Part shown: piece after piece, positions 28,919 to 39,894 of the stretch | Layout: the number at the start of each line of letters is the position of its first letter | How positions within the stretch are numbered: position 1 is the first letter of the stretch | Assembly: GCF_002934325.1 (NCBI RefSeq) | Contig: NZ_PTIV01000006.1 | Coordinates: forward strand, 88,208 to 152,207 | Length of the DNA stretch: 64,000 bases | Direction: 5' to 3' | Origin: Marinobacter persicus | GTDB lineage: Bacteria; Pseudomonadota; Gammaproteobacteria; Pseudomonadales; Oleiphilaceae | The notes under the pieces: generated by a model | Databases searched by the model: none | Seen by the model: the letters and a program-made list of their open reading frames with translations, nothing else | Told to the model about the DNA's origin: nothing | Position numbers and translations under genes: made by a program

Positions 28919-30193
28919 TTACTTTTTCGGGTAGTCGCGCTGGGTGTGACCGGTGTACAGCTGACGCGGACGACCGATACGGTTGGCACCGGAATTCATT
29001 TCGTTCCAGTGAGAGAACCAACCGATGGTGCGCGACAGGGCAAAGATCACGGTAAACATGGAGGTCGGGATGCCGATGGCCTTCAGGATGATGCCTGAGT
29101 AGAAGTCGACGTTCGGGTACAGCTTGCGCTCTACGAAGTAGTCGTCTTCCAGGGCGATCTGCTCCAGGCGCTGGGCGATCTTCAGCTGAGGATCGTCTTC
29201 CATGCCCAGTTCCTTCAGAACTTCGTGTGCAGTTTCGCGCATAACTTTGGCGCGCGGGTCGAAGTTCTTGTAAACGCGGTGGCCGAAGCCCATCAGACGG
29301 AACGGATCGTTCTTGTCCTTGGCCTTCTCGATGAATTCCTCGATCTTGGACTCATCGCCGATTTCAGCCAGCATGTCCAGAACCGCTTCGTTGGCACCGC
29401 CGTGAGCCGGGCCCCACAGTGCCGCGATGCCGGAGGCAATACAGGCGTACGGGTTGGCGCCGGTAGAACCTGCCAGACGAACGGTTGAAGTGGACGCGTT
29501 CTGCTCGTGGTCAGCGTGCAGGATGAAGATCTTGTCCATGGCCTTGGCCAGAACCGGGTTCGGGGTGTAGTCCTCACACGGTACGCCAAACATCATGTAC
29601 AGGAAGTTTTCGGCGTAAGACAGGTCGTTACGCGGGTACATGAACGGCTGGCCGATGGAGTACTTGTAACACCAGGCTGCGATGGTCGGCATCTTGGCGA
29701 TCAGGCGATGGCCAGTGATTTCACGCTGCTTGGGGTTAGTGATGTCCATCTGGTCGTGGTAGAACGCAGACAGTGCGCCTACAACGCCACACATGATGGC
29801 CATCGGGTGCGCGTCACGGCGGAAGCCGTTAAAGAAGTTGCGCATCTGATCGTGCAGCATGCTGTGGTTCTTGATGGTGCTCTTGTACTGCTCCAGCTGC
29901 TCATCAGTTGGCAGCTCGCCGTTCAGCAGCAGGTAGCAGACTTCCAGGAAATCGGAGTTTTCTGCCAGCTGGTTGATCGGATAACCGCGGTGCAGCAGGA
30001 CGCCTTCGTTGCCGTCGATGTAGGTGATGGCAGACTCGCACGCTGCTGTGGAAACGAACCCAGGGTCGTAAGTGAAAACGCCTTCCTGAACCAAGCCGCG
30101 AACGTCGATAACGTCAGGGCCGATGGTGCCAGAATAAACCGGTAGCTCAATGGACTTATCTCCCACCGAGAGCGTGGCTTTCCTGTCGGTCAT
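28919..30193 (-). CDS. gltA: citrate synthase, type II
   Basis: Condenses acetyl-CoA and oxaloacetate into citrate. It is 424 residues from ATG 30193 with AGGAG 6 bases upstream; an open frame reaches back to 30295 but has no family similarity. The catalytic triad regions are [14 protein letters not shown] (His), [15 protein letters not shown] (His) and [10 protein letters not shown] nearby, with the Asp in PNVDFYSG. The long N-terminal beta domain ([19 protein letters not shown]) marks the hexameric, NADH-sensitive gammaproteobacterial type. It is divergent from sdhCDAB, so the two first steps of this TCA block share one control region. Confidence 0.97.
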   Translation of the reverse strand: MTDRKATLSVGDKSIELPVYSGTIGPDVIDVRGLVQEGVFTYDPGFVSTAACESAITYIDGNEGVLLHRGYPINQLAENSDFLEVCYLLLNGELPTDEQLEQYKSTIKNHSMLHDQMRNFFNGFRRDAHPMAIMCGVVGALSAFYHDQMDITNPKQREITGHRLIAKMPTIAAWCYKYSIGQPFMYPRNDLSYAENFLYMMFGVPCEDYTPNPVLAKAMDKIFILHADHEQNASTSTVRLAGSTGANPYACIASGIAALWGPAHGGANEAVLDMLAEIGDESKIEEFIEKAKDKNDPFRLMGFGHRVYKNFDPRAKVMRETAHEVLKELGMEDDPQLKIAQRLEQIALEDDYFVERKLYPNVDFYSGIILKAIGIPTSMFTVIFALSRTIGWFSHWNEMNSGANRIGRPRQLYTGHTQRDYPKK

Positions 30194-30280
30194 GGTGCTC
30201 TCCTGTTGATTAGCTGAAGCAGCTTTTCTGCATGTATCAATGCGCCAGAAAGCGCGTAGTTTTCGCAAATCCGGACGCAA

Positions 30281-30308
30281 AATATAGGGCTTCATCTTTT
30301 TTTGTCAA
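30281..30308 (-). promoter_or_regulatory. gltA promoter
   Basis: On the minus strand TTGACA (30308-30303) and TATATT (30286-30281) are 16 bases apart. This implies a 5' leader of about 80 bases before gltA. A second TATAAT on the same strand (30371-30366) lacks a -35 box. Confidence 0.7.
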
Positions 30309-30353
30309 TGGAAGCGCCAGAAAATCTGCAAATTTTACTAGATACGTAAATCA

Positions 30354-30384
30354 GGGATATCCCCAATTATAGGGGTTTAACCCC
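30354..30384. repeat. cluster of GGG/CCC palindromes between gltA and sdhC
   Basis: GGGATATCCC (30354-30363) runs into CCCC-AATTATA-GGGG and then GGGG-TTTAA-CCCC (30372-30384). The middle GGGG block can pair with either CCCC block. This is the most structured part of the 473-base gltA-sdhC gap and a candidate operator. The rest of that gap holds the two promoters and no gene that I can see. Confidence 0.5.
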
Positions 30385-30458
30385 GGTTACGGTTTGTCAA
30401 TACTCCGAAAAGAGGGTTTGGATCAGTCTCAATCCAAGCCGCGCACTAGTTTACGCGT

Positions 30459-30487
30459 TTGTAATCGTAAGGGGTACTCCTTATAAT
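30459..30487 (+). promoter_or_regulatory. sdhCDAB promoter
   Basis: TTGTAA (30459-30464) and a consensus TATAAT (30482-30487) are 17 bases apart. The implied leader before sdhC is about 170 bases. Confidence 0.75.
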
Positions 30488-30666
30488 CCTCAGCCCGGAA
30501 TCGGGGATGAATCTGTGCGCAGGGCTGCGATCAGCCGTTTGCAGCAAATCATCCGCCCTCCTGAACCGATCGGCTGTCGGTACCGTATCGACAGTTCGAG
30601 ACAAACATATCAACCATCCGCTGCCTTCATTGGCCCCGCGGTACCAAAAGAGAGTGTGAGAGCGCT

Positions 30667-31041
30667 GTGAATAGCAAACGACCAGTAAATCTCGATCTCG
30701 GCAAGTTCCATTTCCCGTTGCCAGCCATTACGTCGATCCTGCATCGCATCAGCGGCATCATCATCTTTGTTGGTGTTGCCTTCCTGTTGTACGGCCTGGA
30801 TCTCTCCCTGTCCGGAGAAGATGGCTTCAATCGGGTGAGTGGATTGCTGGACAGCTTCCTTGCCAAGCTGATCATCTGGGGCATTTTGTCTGCTCTGCTT
30901 TACCACCTGGTTGCAGGTATCAAGCACCTGCTTATGGACATGGGTATCGGTGAAGAGCTAGAGAGTGGCCGTCTTGCCGCCAAAGCCACCATCGTGGTTT
31001 CCGTTATTCTCATCATTCTGGCAGGAGTCTGGGTATGGTAA
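30667..31041 (+). CDS. sdhC: succinate dehydrogenase cytochrome b556 subunit SdhC
   Basis: Membrane anchor of complex II that binds heme b and ubiquinone together with SdhD. It is 124 residues with three membrane helices. The family signature SILHRISGIIIF at about 22-33 and the heme-ligand helix YHLVAGIKHLLMDMG are present. The start is GTG 30667, giving MNSKRPVNLDL as in Pseudomonas SdhC; the Shine-Dalgarno is poor. It overlaps sdhD by 7 bases. Confidence 0.95.
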   Translation: MNSKRPVNLDLGKFHFPLPAITSILHRISGIIIFVGVAFLLYGLDLSLSGEDGFNRVSGLLDSFLAKLIIWGILSALLYHLVAGIKHLLMDMGIGEELESGRLAAKATIVVSVILIILAGVWVW

Positions 31042-31379
31042 ACAGCGTAACTAACCTCGGGCGCAGTGGCGTTTACGATTGGTTGATCCAGCGAGTGACC
31101 GCCTACGCGCTGGCCCTGTACACAGTGTTCATGCTGGGCTTCATGGTCTTCAACGACATTAACTATGAAACCTGGACTGCATTGTTCGGTCAGACCTGGT
31201 TCAAGATCTTCAGCCTGTTGGCACTGTTCTCTCTTGGAGCGCACGCGTGGGTAGGTCTGTGGACAGTCACCACCGACTACATCAAGGCCACGCTTCCGCG
31301 TTTTCTCGTTCAGGCTGGTTGTGGTCTGGTGATGTTCGTGTACCTGGTCTGGGGCATTCAGATTCTTTGGGGGCTTTAA
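31035..31379 (+). CDS. sdhD: succinate dehydrogenase membrane anchor SdhD
   Basis: Second hydrophobic anchor of complex II, 114 residues with three membrane helices. GVYDWLIQRVTAYAL contains the Ser/Arg-type quinone-site region near the first helix. FSLGAHAWVGLWTVTTDYIK carries the conserved His and the Asp-Tyr pair near the heme/quinone site. Translation is coupled to sdhC by the 7-base overlap; sdhA follows after 3 bases. Confidence 0.94.
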   Translation: MVNSVTNLGRSGVYDWLIQRVTAYALALYTVFMLGFMVFNDINYETWTALFGQTWFKIFSLLALFSLGAHAWVGLWTVTTDYIKATLPRFLVQAGCGLVMFVYLVWGIQILWGL

Positions 31380-31382
31380 TCG

Positions 31383-33155
31383 ATGGCTAACATCAAAACC
31401 ATGTCATACGACGCCATTGTTATCGGTGGTGGCGGTGCCGGTATGCGCGCCGCTCTGCAGTTGACCGAAACTGGCGTTAACACCGCGTGTATCACAAAAG
31501 TATTTCCGACCCGTTCGCACACCGTATCCGCCCAGGGCGGCATTACCTGTGCGATCGCAAGTGCCGATCCCAATGATGACTGGCGCTGGCACATGTACGA
31601 CACCGTCAAGGGCTCCGACTACATCGGTGACCAGGACGCGATCGAGTATATGTGTTCCGTAGGTCCCCAGGCTGTGTTTGAGCTTGAGCACATGGGTCTG
31701 CCGTTCTCCCGTACCGAGCAGGGCCGTATTTACCAGCGCCCGTTCGGTGGCCAGTCCAAGGGTCCGGACAACCCCACCCAGGCAGCCCGTACCTGTGCAG
31801 CCGCTGACCGTACTGGTCACGCACTGCTGCACACCCTGTATCAGGCCAACCTGAAAGGTGGTACCTCGTTCCTGAACGAGTGGTACGCCGTAGACTTGGT
31901 CAAGAACGGCAAAGGCGAAGTAGTTGGTGTTGTTGCCATCGAGATTGAGACTGGCGACGTTTGCTACATCAAGTCCAAGGCGACCGTGCTGGCGACTGGC
32001 GGTGCTGGCCGTATCTACTCGTCCACCACCAACGCCCTGATCAACACCGGTGATGGCATCGGTATGGCCCTGCGTGCCGGCTTCCCGGTTCAGGACATGG
32101 AAATGTGGCAGTTCCACCCAACCGGTATTCACGGTGCGGGTACACTGGTAACCGAAGGTTGTCGGGGTGAGGGCGGTTACCTGATCAACTCCGAAGGCGA
32201 GCGCTTCATGGAGCGTTACGCGCCGAACGCCAAAGACCTCGCTGGCCGTGACGTTGTTGCCCGTTCCATGGTTATCGAAATCCTGGAAGGCCGCGGCTGT
32301 GGCCCCGACAAGGATCACGTTCTGCTGAAGCTGGACCACCTGGGTGAAGAAACCCTGAACCTGCGTCTGCCGGGCATCTGTGAGCTGTCCCGTACGTTCG
32401 CACACGTGGATCCGGTAAAAGAGCCGATTCCGGTTGTTCCGACCTGTCACTACATGATGGGCGGTATTCCGACCAACGTTGGCGGTCAGGCCCTGACTCA
32501 GGATGAAAACGGCAACGACCAGCCGATCCCGGGTCTGTTCGCTTGCGGTGAGGCCGCTTGTGTATCTGTACACGGTGCTAACCGTCTGGGCGGTAACTCC
32601 CTGCTGGACCTGGTGGTCTTCGGTCGTGCGGCTGGCCTGCACATTGAAGAGCAGCTGCGTGGCGGCTTCGAGGTGGATGAAGCTTCTGAAGAGGATATCA
32701 AGAACGCCATGGCCCGTCTGGATCGCCTGAACGGCACTGCCGAAGGCGAAAGCGTTGCCGAGGTTCGTAAGGACCTGCAGGCGTGCATGCAGCTTTACTT
32801 CGGTGTATTCCGTGACGGCAAGAGCATGGAAGAAGGCTTGAAGAAGCTGGAAGCCATTGGTGAGCGTGTTCGCAACACCAAGCTGGCAGACACCAGCAGC
32901 GCCTTCAACACTGCCCGTATCGAGGCTCTGGAGCTTGATAACCTTTACGAAGTGGCCATGGCAACTGCCATCTCCGCTGCTGAGCGTAAAGAAAGCCGTG
33001 GTGCTCACGCCCGTAACGACTTCACCGAGCGTGATGACGAGAACTGGCTGAAGCACTCCATGTACTTCCCGCTCGACAAGCGTGTTGGCAAGCGTGATGT
33101 AAACTTCGCGCCGAAAACCGTGCCGACGTTCGAGCCGAAAGTCCGGACTTATTAA
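31383..33155 (+). CDS. sdhA: succinate dehydrogenase flavoprotein subunit SdhA
   Basis: Oxidises succinate to fumarate and passes electrons to SdhB. It is 590 residues. The FAD site starts [16 protein letters not shown], and covalent FAD is expected on H46 in [11 protein letters not shown]. The active-site segments [21 protein letters not shown] and [16 protein letters not shown] are complete, with the catalytic Arg in [11 protein letters not shown]. The C-terminus carries the usual [17 protein letters not shown] region. Codon use is strongly biased, as expected for a highly expressed gene. Confidence 0.97.
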   Translation: MANIKTMSYDAIVIGGGGAGMRAALQLTETGVNTACITKVFPTRSHTVSAQGGITCAIASADPNDDWRWHMYDTVKGSDYIGDQDAIEYMCSVGPQAVFELEHMGLPFSRTEQGRIYQRPFGGQSKGPDNPTQAARTCAAADRTGHALLHTLYQANLKGGTSFLNEWYAVDLVKNGKGEVVGVVAIEIETGDVCYIKSKATVLATGGAGRIYSSTTNALINTGDGIGMALRAGFPVQDMEMWQFHPTGIHGAGTLVTEGCRGEGGYLINSEGERFMERYAPNAKDLAGRDVVARSMVIEILEGRGCGPDKDHVLLKLDHLGEETLNLRLPGICELSRTFAHVDPVKEPIPVVPTCHYMMGGIPTNVGGQALTQDENGNDQPIPGLFACGEAACVSVHGANRLGGNSLLDLVVFGRAAGLHIEEQLRGGFEVDEASEEDIKNAMARLDRLNGTAEGESVAEVRKDLQACMQLYFGVFRDGKSMEEGLKKLEAIGERVRNTKLADTSSAFNTARIEALELDNLYEVAMATAISAAERKESRGAHARNDFTERDDENWLKHSMYFPLDKRVGKRDVNFAPKTVPTFEPKVRTY

Positions 33156-33169
33156 GGGGGATATAGAAC

Positions 33170-33874
33170 ATGTTGGTAAGTCTGTATCGCTATAACCCGG
33201 AAACTGATAACGCCCCTTACATGCAGGACGTAGAGGTAGATATTCCGGAAGGCAAGGATTTGATGGTTCTTGATGTGCTGAACCTCATCAAGGAGAAGGA
33301 TCCTTCAATGGCCTATCGTCGTTCCTGCCGTGAGGGTGTTTGCGGCTCTGACGGTATGAACATGAATGGCAAAAACGGCCTGGCGTGCATTACGCCGGTT
33401 TCCGAAGTGGCCAAGAACAACAAGATTGTTCTGCGTCCGCTGCCTGGCCTGCCGGTCATTCGTGACCTGGTGGTAGACATGAATCTGTTCTACCAGCAGT
33501 ACGAGAAGGTGACGCCGTACCTGATCAACAACACACCGGATCCCGCGATCGAACGACTGCAGTCTCCGGAAGATCGGGAAAAGCTGGACGGTCTGTACGA
33601 GTGTATTCTCTGTGCCTGCTGTTCCACTTCCTGTCCGTCCTTCTGGTGGAATCCGGACAAGTTCATTGGTCCGGCCGGCCTGCTTCAGGCCTACCGCTTC
33701 CTGGCGGATAGCCGTGACACCGCTCAGGCGGAGCGTCTGGCAGATCTTGACGATCCGTTCAGCGTGTTCCGTTGCCGTGGTATCATGAACTGCGTGAGCG
33801 TTTGTCCGAAAGGGCTTAACCCGACACGCGCCATCGGTCATATCCGTAACCTGCTGTTGCAGCGCGCAACCTGA
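33170..33874 (+). CDS. sdhB: succinate dehydrogenase iron-sulfur subunit SdhB
   Basis: Carries electrons from SdhA to the quinone site through three clusters. It is 234 residues. The [2Fe-2S] motif is SCREGVCGSDGMNMNG with the last Cys in GLACITP. The [4Fe-4S] motif is CILCACCSTSC and the [3Fe-4S] site is CRGIMNCVSVCPKGLNP. It needs Fe-S cluster biogenesis, whose isc scaffold genes are missing near iscRS. It is the last sdh gene; sucA starts about 300 bases later. Confidence 0.97.
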   Translation: MLVSLYRYNPETDNAPYMQDVEVDIPEGKDLMVLDVLNLIKEKDPSMAYRRSCREGVCGSDGMNMNGKNGLACITPVSEVAKNNKIVLRPLPGLPVIRDLVVDMNLFYQQYEKVTPYLINNTPDPAIERLQSPEDREKLDGLYECILCACCSTSCPSFWWNPDKFIGPAGLLQAYRFLADSRDTAQAERLADLDDPFSVFRCRGIMNCVSVCPKGLNPTRAIGHIRNLLLQRAT

Positions 33875-34172
33875 CCGATACCCTCGCTGGTGGATAGTGC
33901 CAGCAGGACCCCCTTTGAAGGCCTCGCTTTATGCGGGGCCTTCAACCAATGGCTTATAGGCAAAGGTATGATGGGGGTGCAGAATCCAATTTGCTGCCCG
34001 TAGGTCGACCAGACCCCGGGCGGTGTCGCTGATAAAAAAAATCATGGGGACGGAACACTTCCTTGTCAGGAACGGTGGTTCAAGTCATGCCGTAATAACC
34101 CGTATTGACTCTTATTCGCCACCGGCCGAACATGCCGACTCCCCCGCACCAGCCCAAGGTGAGCTATTCAAA
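33875..34172. other. sdhB-sucA gap with stem-loop
   Basis: No gene is seen in this 298-base gap. A perfect 9-bp stem TTGAAGGCC/GGCCTTCAA (33915-33945, 13-base loop) has no T-run and may protect the sdh mRNA end or give partial termination. A frame in phase with sucA is open from 34023 but has no family similarity. I found no convincing promoter, so sucAB may partly depend on readthrough from sdh. Confidence 0.6.
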
Positions 34173-37007
34173 ATGCACGAAAGCATCATGGAGCAGTTAT
34201 GGCAGACCTCCCATTTGCAGGGTGGGAATCTGACCTACGTTGAACAGCTTTTTGAAACCTACCTGACAGACCCGAACGCAATTCCTGAAGAGTGGCGCAG
34301 CTACTTTGACCAGCTTCCCAGTGTAGAGGGTGGAGCCGGTCGTGACGTCGACCATTCTGTTATTCGGGAACAGTTCGAGCACATTGCCCGCAATCAACGC
34401 TTCCTGAGCGGTGGTGTACCGGCTAACGCCACGTCGTCTGCGGACAAAAAGCAGATTCGTGTCCTTCAGTTGATCAACGCCTTCCGTTTCCGGGGCCACC
34501 AGGAGTCCAAGCTGGATCCCCTGGGCGTCTGGCAGCGCAAGCCGGTTGAAGACCTGGATCCACGTTTCCACGAGCTCGGCGACTCCGACATGGATCTGGA
34601 GTTCCAGACCGGTTCCCTGAACTTCGGTTCCGAAAGCATGAAGCTCGGCGACATCGTTAAAGGTCTGCGTAAGACCTATTGCGAAAGTATTGGCGCCGAG
34701 TATATGCACGTGGTGGATACCCGCATCAAGCGCTGGTTCCAGCAGCGTATGGAGCCGGTTCGGTCACGTCCGGAATACGAAGTCGAAACCCGCAAGCATA
34801 TTCTGGAGCGGCTGGTTGCGGCCGAAGGGCTCGAGAAGTATCTCGGTTCCCGCTACCCGGGCGTTAAGCGCTTTGGTCTCGAGGGCGGTGAGAGTCTGAT
34901 TCCGTGCCTGGATGAGCTGATTCAGCGTGCCGGTTCCTATGGCGCGAAAGAAATCGTTCTGGGTATGGCCCACCGTGGTCGCCTGAACGTGTTGGTAAAC
35001 ACCCTCGGCAAGAACCCGAGAGAGTTGTTTGACGAATTCGAAGGCAAGAAGCTGGCCGATTTCGGCTCCGGTGATGTGAAATACCATCAGGGCTTCTCGT
35101 CCAACGTTATGACACCGGGTGGTGAAGTGCACCTGGCCATGGCGTTTAACCCGTCCCACCTTGAGATCGTGTCTCCGGTGGTTGAGGGCTCTGTGCGTGC
35201 CCGCCAGGATCGTCGTGGCGATACCGTTGGCGATCAGGTTGTGCCTATTGTGATGCACGGTGATGCGGCGTTTGCTGGCCAGGGCGTGGTCATGGAAACC
35301 TTCCAAGGCTCCGAGACCCGTGGTTTTGGCATCGGTGGCACCATTCACATCGTCATCAACAACCAGGTTGGCTTCACCACGCACAAGAAAGAAGATGCGC
35401 GTTCCACCGAATACTGCACCGACGTTGCCAAGATGGTGCAGGCGCCGATTCTGCACGTGAATGCCGACGATCCCGAAGCGGTCATGTTCGTTACCCGCAT
35501 GGCAATGGACTACCGCAAGGAATTCCATCGTGACATCGTGATTGATCTGGTTTGTTACCGTCGTCGTGGCCACAACGAAGCCGACGAGCCGGCAGCAACC
35601 CAGCCGCTGATGTACGACAAGATTCGTAAGCTCAAGAGTACCCGTGTCCAGTATGCGGACCGACTCGTTGCCGAAGGTGTGATCACCGAGGAAGAGTCCA
35701 AGCAGATGGAGAACGAGTACCGGGATGCGCTGGATAACGGCGAACATGTTGCCAAGTCCCTGGTCAAAGAGCCCAACACCGATCTCTACGTAGACTGGAC
35801 TCCGTACCTGGGCCATGAGTGGACCGCCAAGTGCGAAACCAGTGTGCCGCTTAAAACCATCCAAGAACTGGGCAAGAAAATTACCCAGTTGCCCGAAGGG
35901 TTCAGCATTCAGCGTCAGGTTTCCAAGATCATCAAGGATCGGGAAAAAATGACCGCAGGTGCCCTGGCCCTTAACTGGGGTTACGGCGAGATGATGGCCT
36001 ATGCCACCCTGCTGAACGAAGGGCACCCGGTGCGCATCACTGGCCAGGACGTTGGCCGTGGCACCTTCTCCCATCGTCATGCCGTGTTGCATAACCAGAA
36101 AGATGGTTCCACTCACATTACGCTGAAAGAACTGGCTGAAGACCAGCCCCGCTTCGACATTTACGACTCTTACCTGTCGGAAGAGGCGGTGATGGCGTTT
36201 GAGTACGGCTATGCCAGTACCTCGCCCAATAGCCTGGTGGTCTGGGAAGCGCAGTTCGGTGATTTTGCCAACGGTGCCCAGGTTGTGATTGACCAGTTCC
36301 TGACCAGCGGCGAGCATAAGTGGGGTCGCCTGTGTGGCCTGACTCTGCTGCTGCCCCACGGTTACGAAGGGCAGGGCCCGGAACACAGTTCCGCGCGTCT
36401 GGAGCGTTACCTGCAGCTGTGTGCCCAGCACAACATCCAGGTATGCGTGCCTTCAACTCCGTCGCAGGTATTCCACATGCTGCGTCGTCAGGCCAAGCGT
36501 CCGCTGCGTAAGCCGTTGATCGCCATTACGCCGAAGAGCCTGCTGCGTCATAAGGAAGCAGTGTCGGATCTGGACGATCTGACCACCGGCACTTTCAAAA
36601 CCGTACTGCCGGAGAAAGAACCGTCTGATCCGAGCAAGGTAACCCGACTGATCCTGTGTGCCGGCAAGGTATACTTTGATCTGTTGGAGAAGAAGAAGGC
36701 CGACGAGCGTGATGATGTTGCCATTGTCCGTATCGAGCAGCTGTATCCGTTCCCGGAAGACGATCTGGATGAGCTGATGAGCCAGTACACCAACCTCGAG
36801 AACGTGGTTTGGTGTCAGGAAGAGCCGATGAACCAGGGCGCCTGGTACTGCAGCCAGCACCATATGCACCATTCGCTGCATCGCCATGATCCCAAGCTGA
36901 AACTTCAGTACGCCGGTCGTGCTCCCTCGGCTGCCCCGGCCTGTGGTCACATGTCTGTTCACATTGAAGAGCAGAAGCAGCTGATTAACGACGCGTTTGA
37001 AATCTGA
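34173..37007 (+). CDS. sucA: 2-oxoglutarate dehydrogenase E1 component SucA
   Basis: Thiamine-diphosphate E1 enzyme that decarboxylates 2-oxoglutarate and succinylates the lipoyl arm of SucB. From ATG 34173 (AAGGTGAG 9 bases upstream) it is 944 residues, close to Pseudomonas SucA. The N-terminal E2-binding segment is YVEQLFETYLTDPNAIPEEWR. The ThDP site has GMAHRGRLNVL and the GDAAFAGQGVVMET..VINNQVG segment. The transketolase-like beta part begins at WGYGEMMAYATLLNEGHPVRI. sucB starts 25 bases later. Confidence 0.97.
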   Translation: MHESIMEQLWQTSHLQGGNLTYVEQLFETYLTDPNAIPEEWRSYFDQLPSVEGGAGRDVDHSVIREQFEHIARNQRFLSGGVPANATSSADKKQIRVLQLINAFRFRGHQESKLDPLGVWQRKPVEDLDPRFHELGDSDMDLEFQTGSLNFGSESMKLGDIVKGLRKTYCESIGAEYMHVVDTRIKRWFQQRMEPVRSRPEYEVETRKHILERLVAAEGLEKYLGSRYPGVKRFGLEGGESLIPCLDELIQRAGSYGAKEIVLGMAHRGRLNVLVNTLGKNPRELFDEFEGKKLADFGSGDVKYHQGFSSNVMTPGGEVHLAMAFNPSHLEIVSPVVEGSVRARQDRRGDTVGDQVVPIVMHGDAAFAGQGVVMETFQGSETRGFGIGGTIHIVINNQVGFTTHKKEDARSTEYCTDVAKMVQAPILHVNADDPEAVMFVTRMAMDYRKEFHRDIVIDLVCYRRRGHNEADEPAATQPLMYDKIRKLKSTRVQYADRLVAEGVITEEESKQMENEYRDALDNGEHVAKSLVKEPNTDLYVDWTPYLGHEWTAKCETSVPLKTIQELGKKITQLPEGFSIQRQVSKIIKDREKMTAGALALNWGYGEMMAYATLLNEGHPVRITGQDVGRGTFSHRHAVLHNQKDGSTHITLKELAEDQPRFDIYDSYLSEEAVMAFEYGYASTSPNSLVVWEAQFGDFANGAQVVIDQFLTSGEHKWGRLCGLTLLLPHGYEGQGPEHSSARLERYLQLCAQHNIQVCVPSTPSQVFHMLRRQAKRPLRKPLIAITPKSLLRHKEAVSDLDDLTTGTFKTVLPEKEPSDPSKVTRLILCAGKVYFDLLEKKKADERDDVAIVRIEQLYPFPEDDLDELMSQYTNLENVVWCQEEPMNQGAWYCSQHHMHHSLHRHDPKLKLQYAGRAPSAAPACGHMSVHIEEQKQLINDAFEI

Positions 37008-37032
37008 CGAGCTACCGAATTAAGGATTTGTA

Positions 37033-38268
37033 ATGTCAATCGAGATTAAAGCCCCCGTTTTCCCTGAGTCGGTTGCCGAAGGCACCGTCGCGACCTGGCA
37101 CAAGCAGCCGGGCGAGGCCTGTTCACGTGATGAGCTGATCGTGGACATTGAAACTGACAAGGTTGTCCTGGAAGTTGTCGCGCCGGCCGACGGCGTGATC
37201 GAAGAGATCATCAAGAACGAAGACGACGTCGTTGAAAGCGGCGAGGTGATCGGCAAGTTCAAGGAAGGCGCAGCAGGCGAGTCCAAGCCAGCCGAGGGCA
37301 AAGCTGAAGAGAAGTCTGAGGAGAAGGCCGAAGCGCCGAAGGAAGAGGCTTCACAGGCTGCTTCCGGCGATGCCATCCTGAGCCCGGCGGCTCGCAAGCT
37401 GGCTGAAGAGAACGACGTAGATCCGAGCGCCGTGAAAGGCAGCGGCAAAGACGGTCGTGTCACCAAGGAAGACGTACAGAACTACGTTGACAACAAGCCT
37501 GCCGCTGGTAGTGCCCCGGCCGCCAAGCCGGCTGCGGACATGCCGGAAGTCAACGTTGCCCAGGGCGAGCGTCCTGAGAAGCGTGTTCCGATGACCCGTC
37601 TGCGTGCCAGCATTGCCAAGCGTCTGGTGGATGCTCAGCAAACCGCCGCCATGCTGACCACGTTCAACGAAGTCAACATGAAGCCGGTCATGGAGCTGCG
37701 CAAGGAGTACAAGGAAGCCTTTGAGAAGCGCCACGGCGTTAAGCTTGGCTTCATGTCGTTCTTCGCCAAAGCCGCGACCGAAGCGCTCAAGCGTTTCCCG
37801 GCGGTGAACGCTTCCATCGATGGCAACGACATGGTTTATCACGGTTACCAGGACATCGGCGTGGCCGTTTCCACTGACCGTGGCCTGGTTGTTCCGGTTC
37901 TGCGTGATACCGATTCCATGGGTCTGGCCGACATCGAGAAGACCATCATCGATTACGGCACCAAGGCGAAGCAGGGCAAGCTGGGCATTGAAGACATGAC
38001 CGGCGGTACCTTTACCATCACCAACGGTGGTATTTTCGGTTCCCTGATCTCCACTCCTATCCTGAATCCGCCGCAGACTGCGATCCTGGGCATGCACAAG
38101 ATCCAGGAGCGCCCAATGGCGGTGAACGGTCAGGTGGAAGTTCTGCCGATGATGTACCTGGCGCTGTCATACGATCACCGTATGATCGACGGTAAAGAAG
38201 CGGTACAGTTCCTGGTTGCAATCAAGGAAATGCTCGAAGATCCGGCGCGTATCCTGCTGGACGTATAA
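37033..38268 (+). CDS. sucB: dihydrolipoyl succinyltransferase SucB (E2)
   Basis: Core E2 of the 2-oxoglutarate dehydrogenase complex; it moves succinyl from lipoate to CoA. It is 411 residues. The lipoyl domain covers residues 1-77 with the lipoylated K43 in ETDKVVLEV. An acidic Ala/Glu linker follows, then the peripheral subunit-binding domain ([21 protein letters not shown]), a second linker and the catalytic domain with [14 protein letters not shown] carrying the active His. One lipoyl domain is usual for SucB. Confidence 0.97.
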   Translation: MSIEIKAPVFPESVAEGTVATWHKQPGEACSRDELIVDIETDKVVLEVVAPADGVIEEIIKNEDDVVESGEVIGKFKEGAAGESKPAEGKAEEKSEEKAEAPKEEASQAASGDAILSPAARKLAEENDVDPSAVKGSGKDGRVTKEDVQNYVDNKPAAGSAPAAKPAADMPEVNVAQGERPEKRVPMTRLRASIAKRLVDAQQTAAMLTTFNEVNMKPVMELRKEYKEAFEKRHGVKLGFMSFFAKAATEALKRFPAVNASIDGNDMVYHGYQDIGVAVSTDRGLVVPVLRDTDSMGLADIEKTIIDYGTKAKQGKLGIEDMTGGTFTITNGGIFGSLISTPILNPPQTAILGMHKIQERPMAVNGQVEVLPMMYLALSYDHRMIDGKEAVQFLVAIKEMLEDPARILLDV

Positions 38269-38300
38269 ACCGACATTCAACGAATCAGAGAACAGGATAA

Positions 38301-39746
<1,446 letters not shown>

Positions 39747-39755
39747 GCGGGTTAG

Positions 39756-39782
39756 CAACGGGGCGCATCAAGCGCCCCGTTG
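39756..39782 (+). terminator. strong stem-loop after lpdA
   Basis: A perfect 11-bp stem CAACGGGGCGC and complement encloses a 5-base loop. Only TCGTTT follows, so termination may be partial. A run of nine G (39789-39797) comes next. Confidence 0.6.
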
Positions 39783-39816
39783 TCGTTTGGGGGGGGGCGA
39801 AGAATTGGCCAGCTCC

Positions 39817-39845
39817 TTGAGCTTATGCATTTTGACCTCTAAATT
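39817..39845 (+). promoter_or_regulatory. candidate sucCD promoter
   Basis: TTGAGC (39817-39822) and TAAATT (39840-39845) are 17 bases apart, 50 bases before sucC and after the lpdA hairpin. sucCD could thus be expressed separately from sucAB-lpd. Confidence 0.5.
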
Positions 39846-39894
39846 GTCAGTTCCAGACAGGGTTTTCCTCTAGTAATAAAAACGGGACAAAACT

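Noticed and set aside
33915..33945. Stem-loop after sdhB as a rho-independent terminator
   Set aside because: No T-run follows and the loop is 13 bases long; it is described only as a stem-loop.
34023..34172. N-terminal extension of sucA by 50 residues
   Set aside because: The family start MHESIMEQLWQTSHL at 34173 has a good Shine-Dalgarno; the upstream part has no similarity and lacks one.
34764..36431. A 555-codon antisense frame opposite sucA, and a similar one opposite sdhA (31404-33056)
   Set aside because: Both reflect the codon bias of highly expressed genes on the other strand and show no protein motif.
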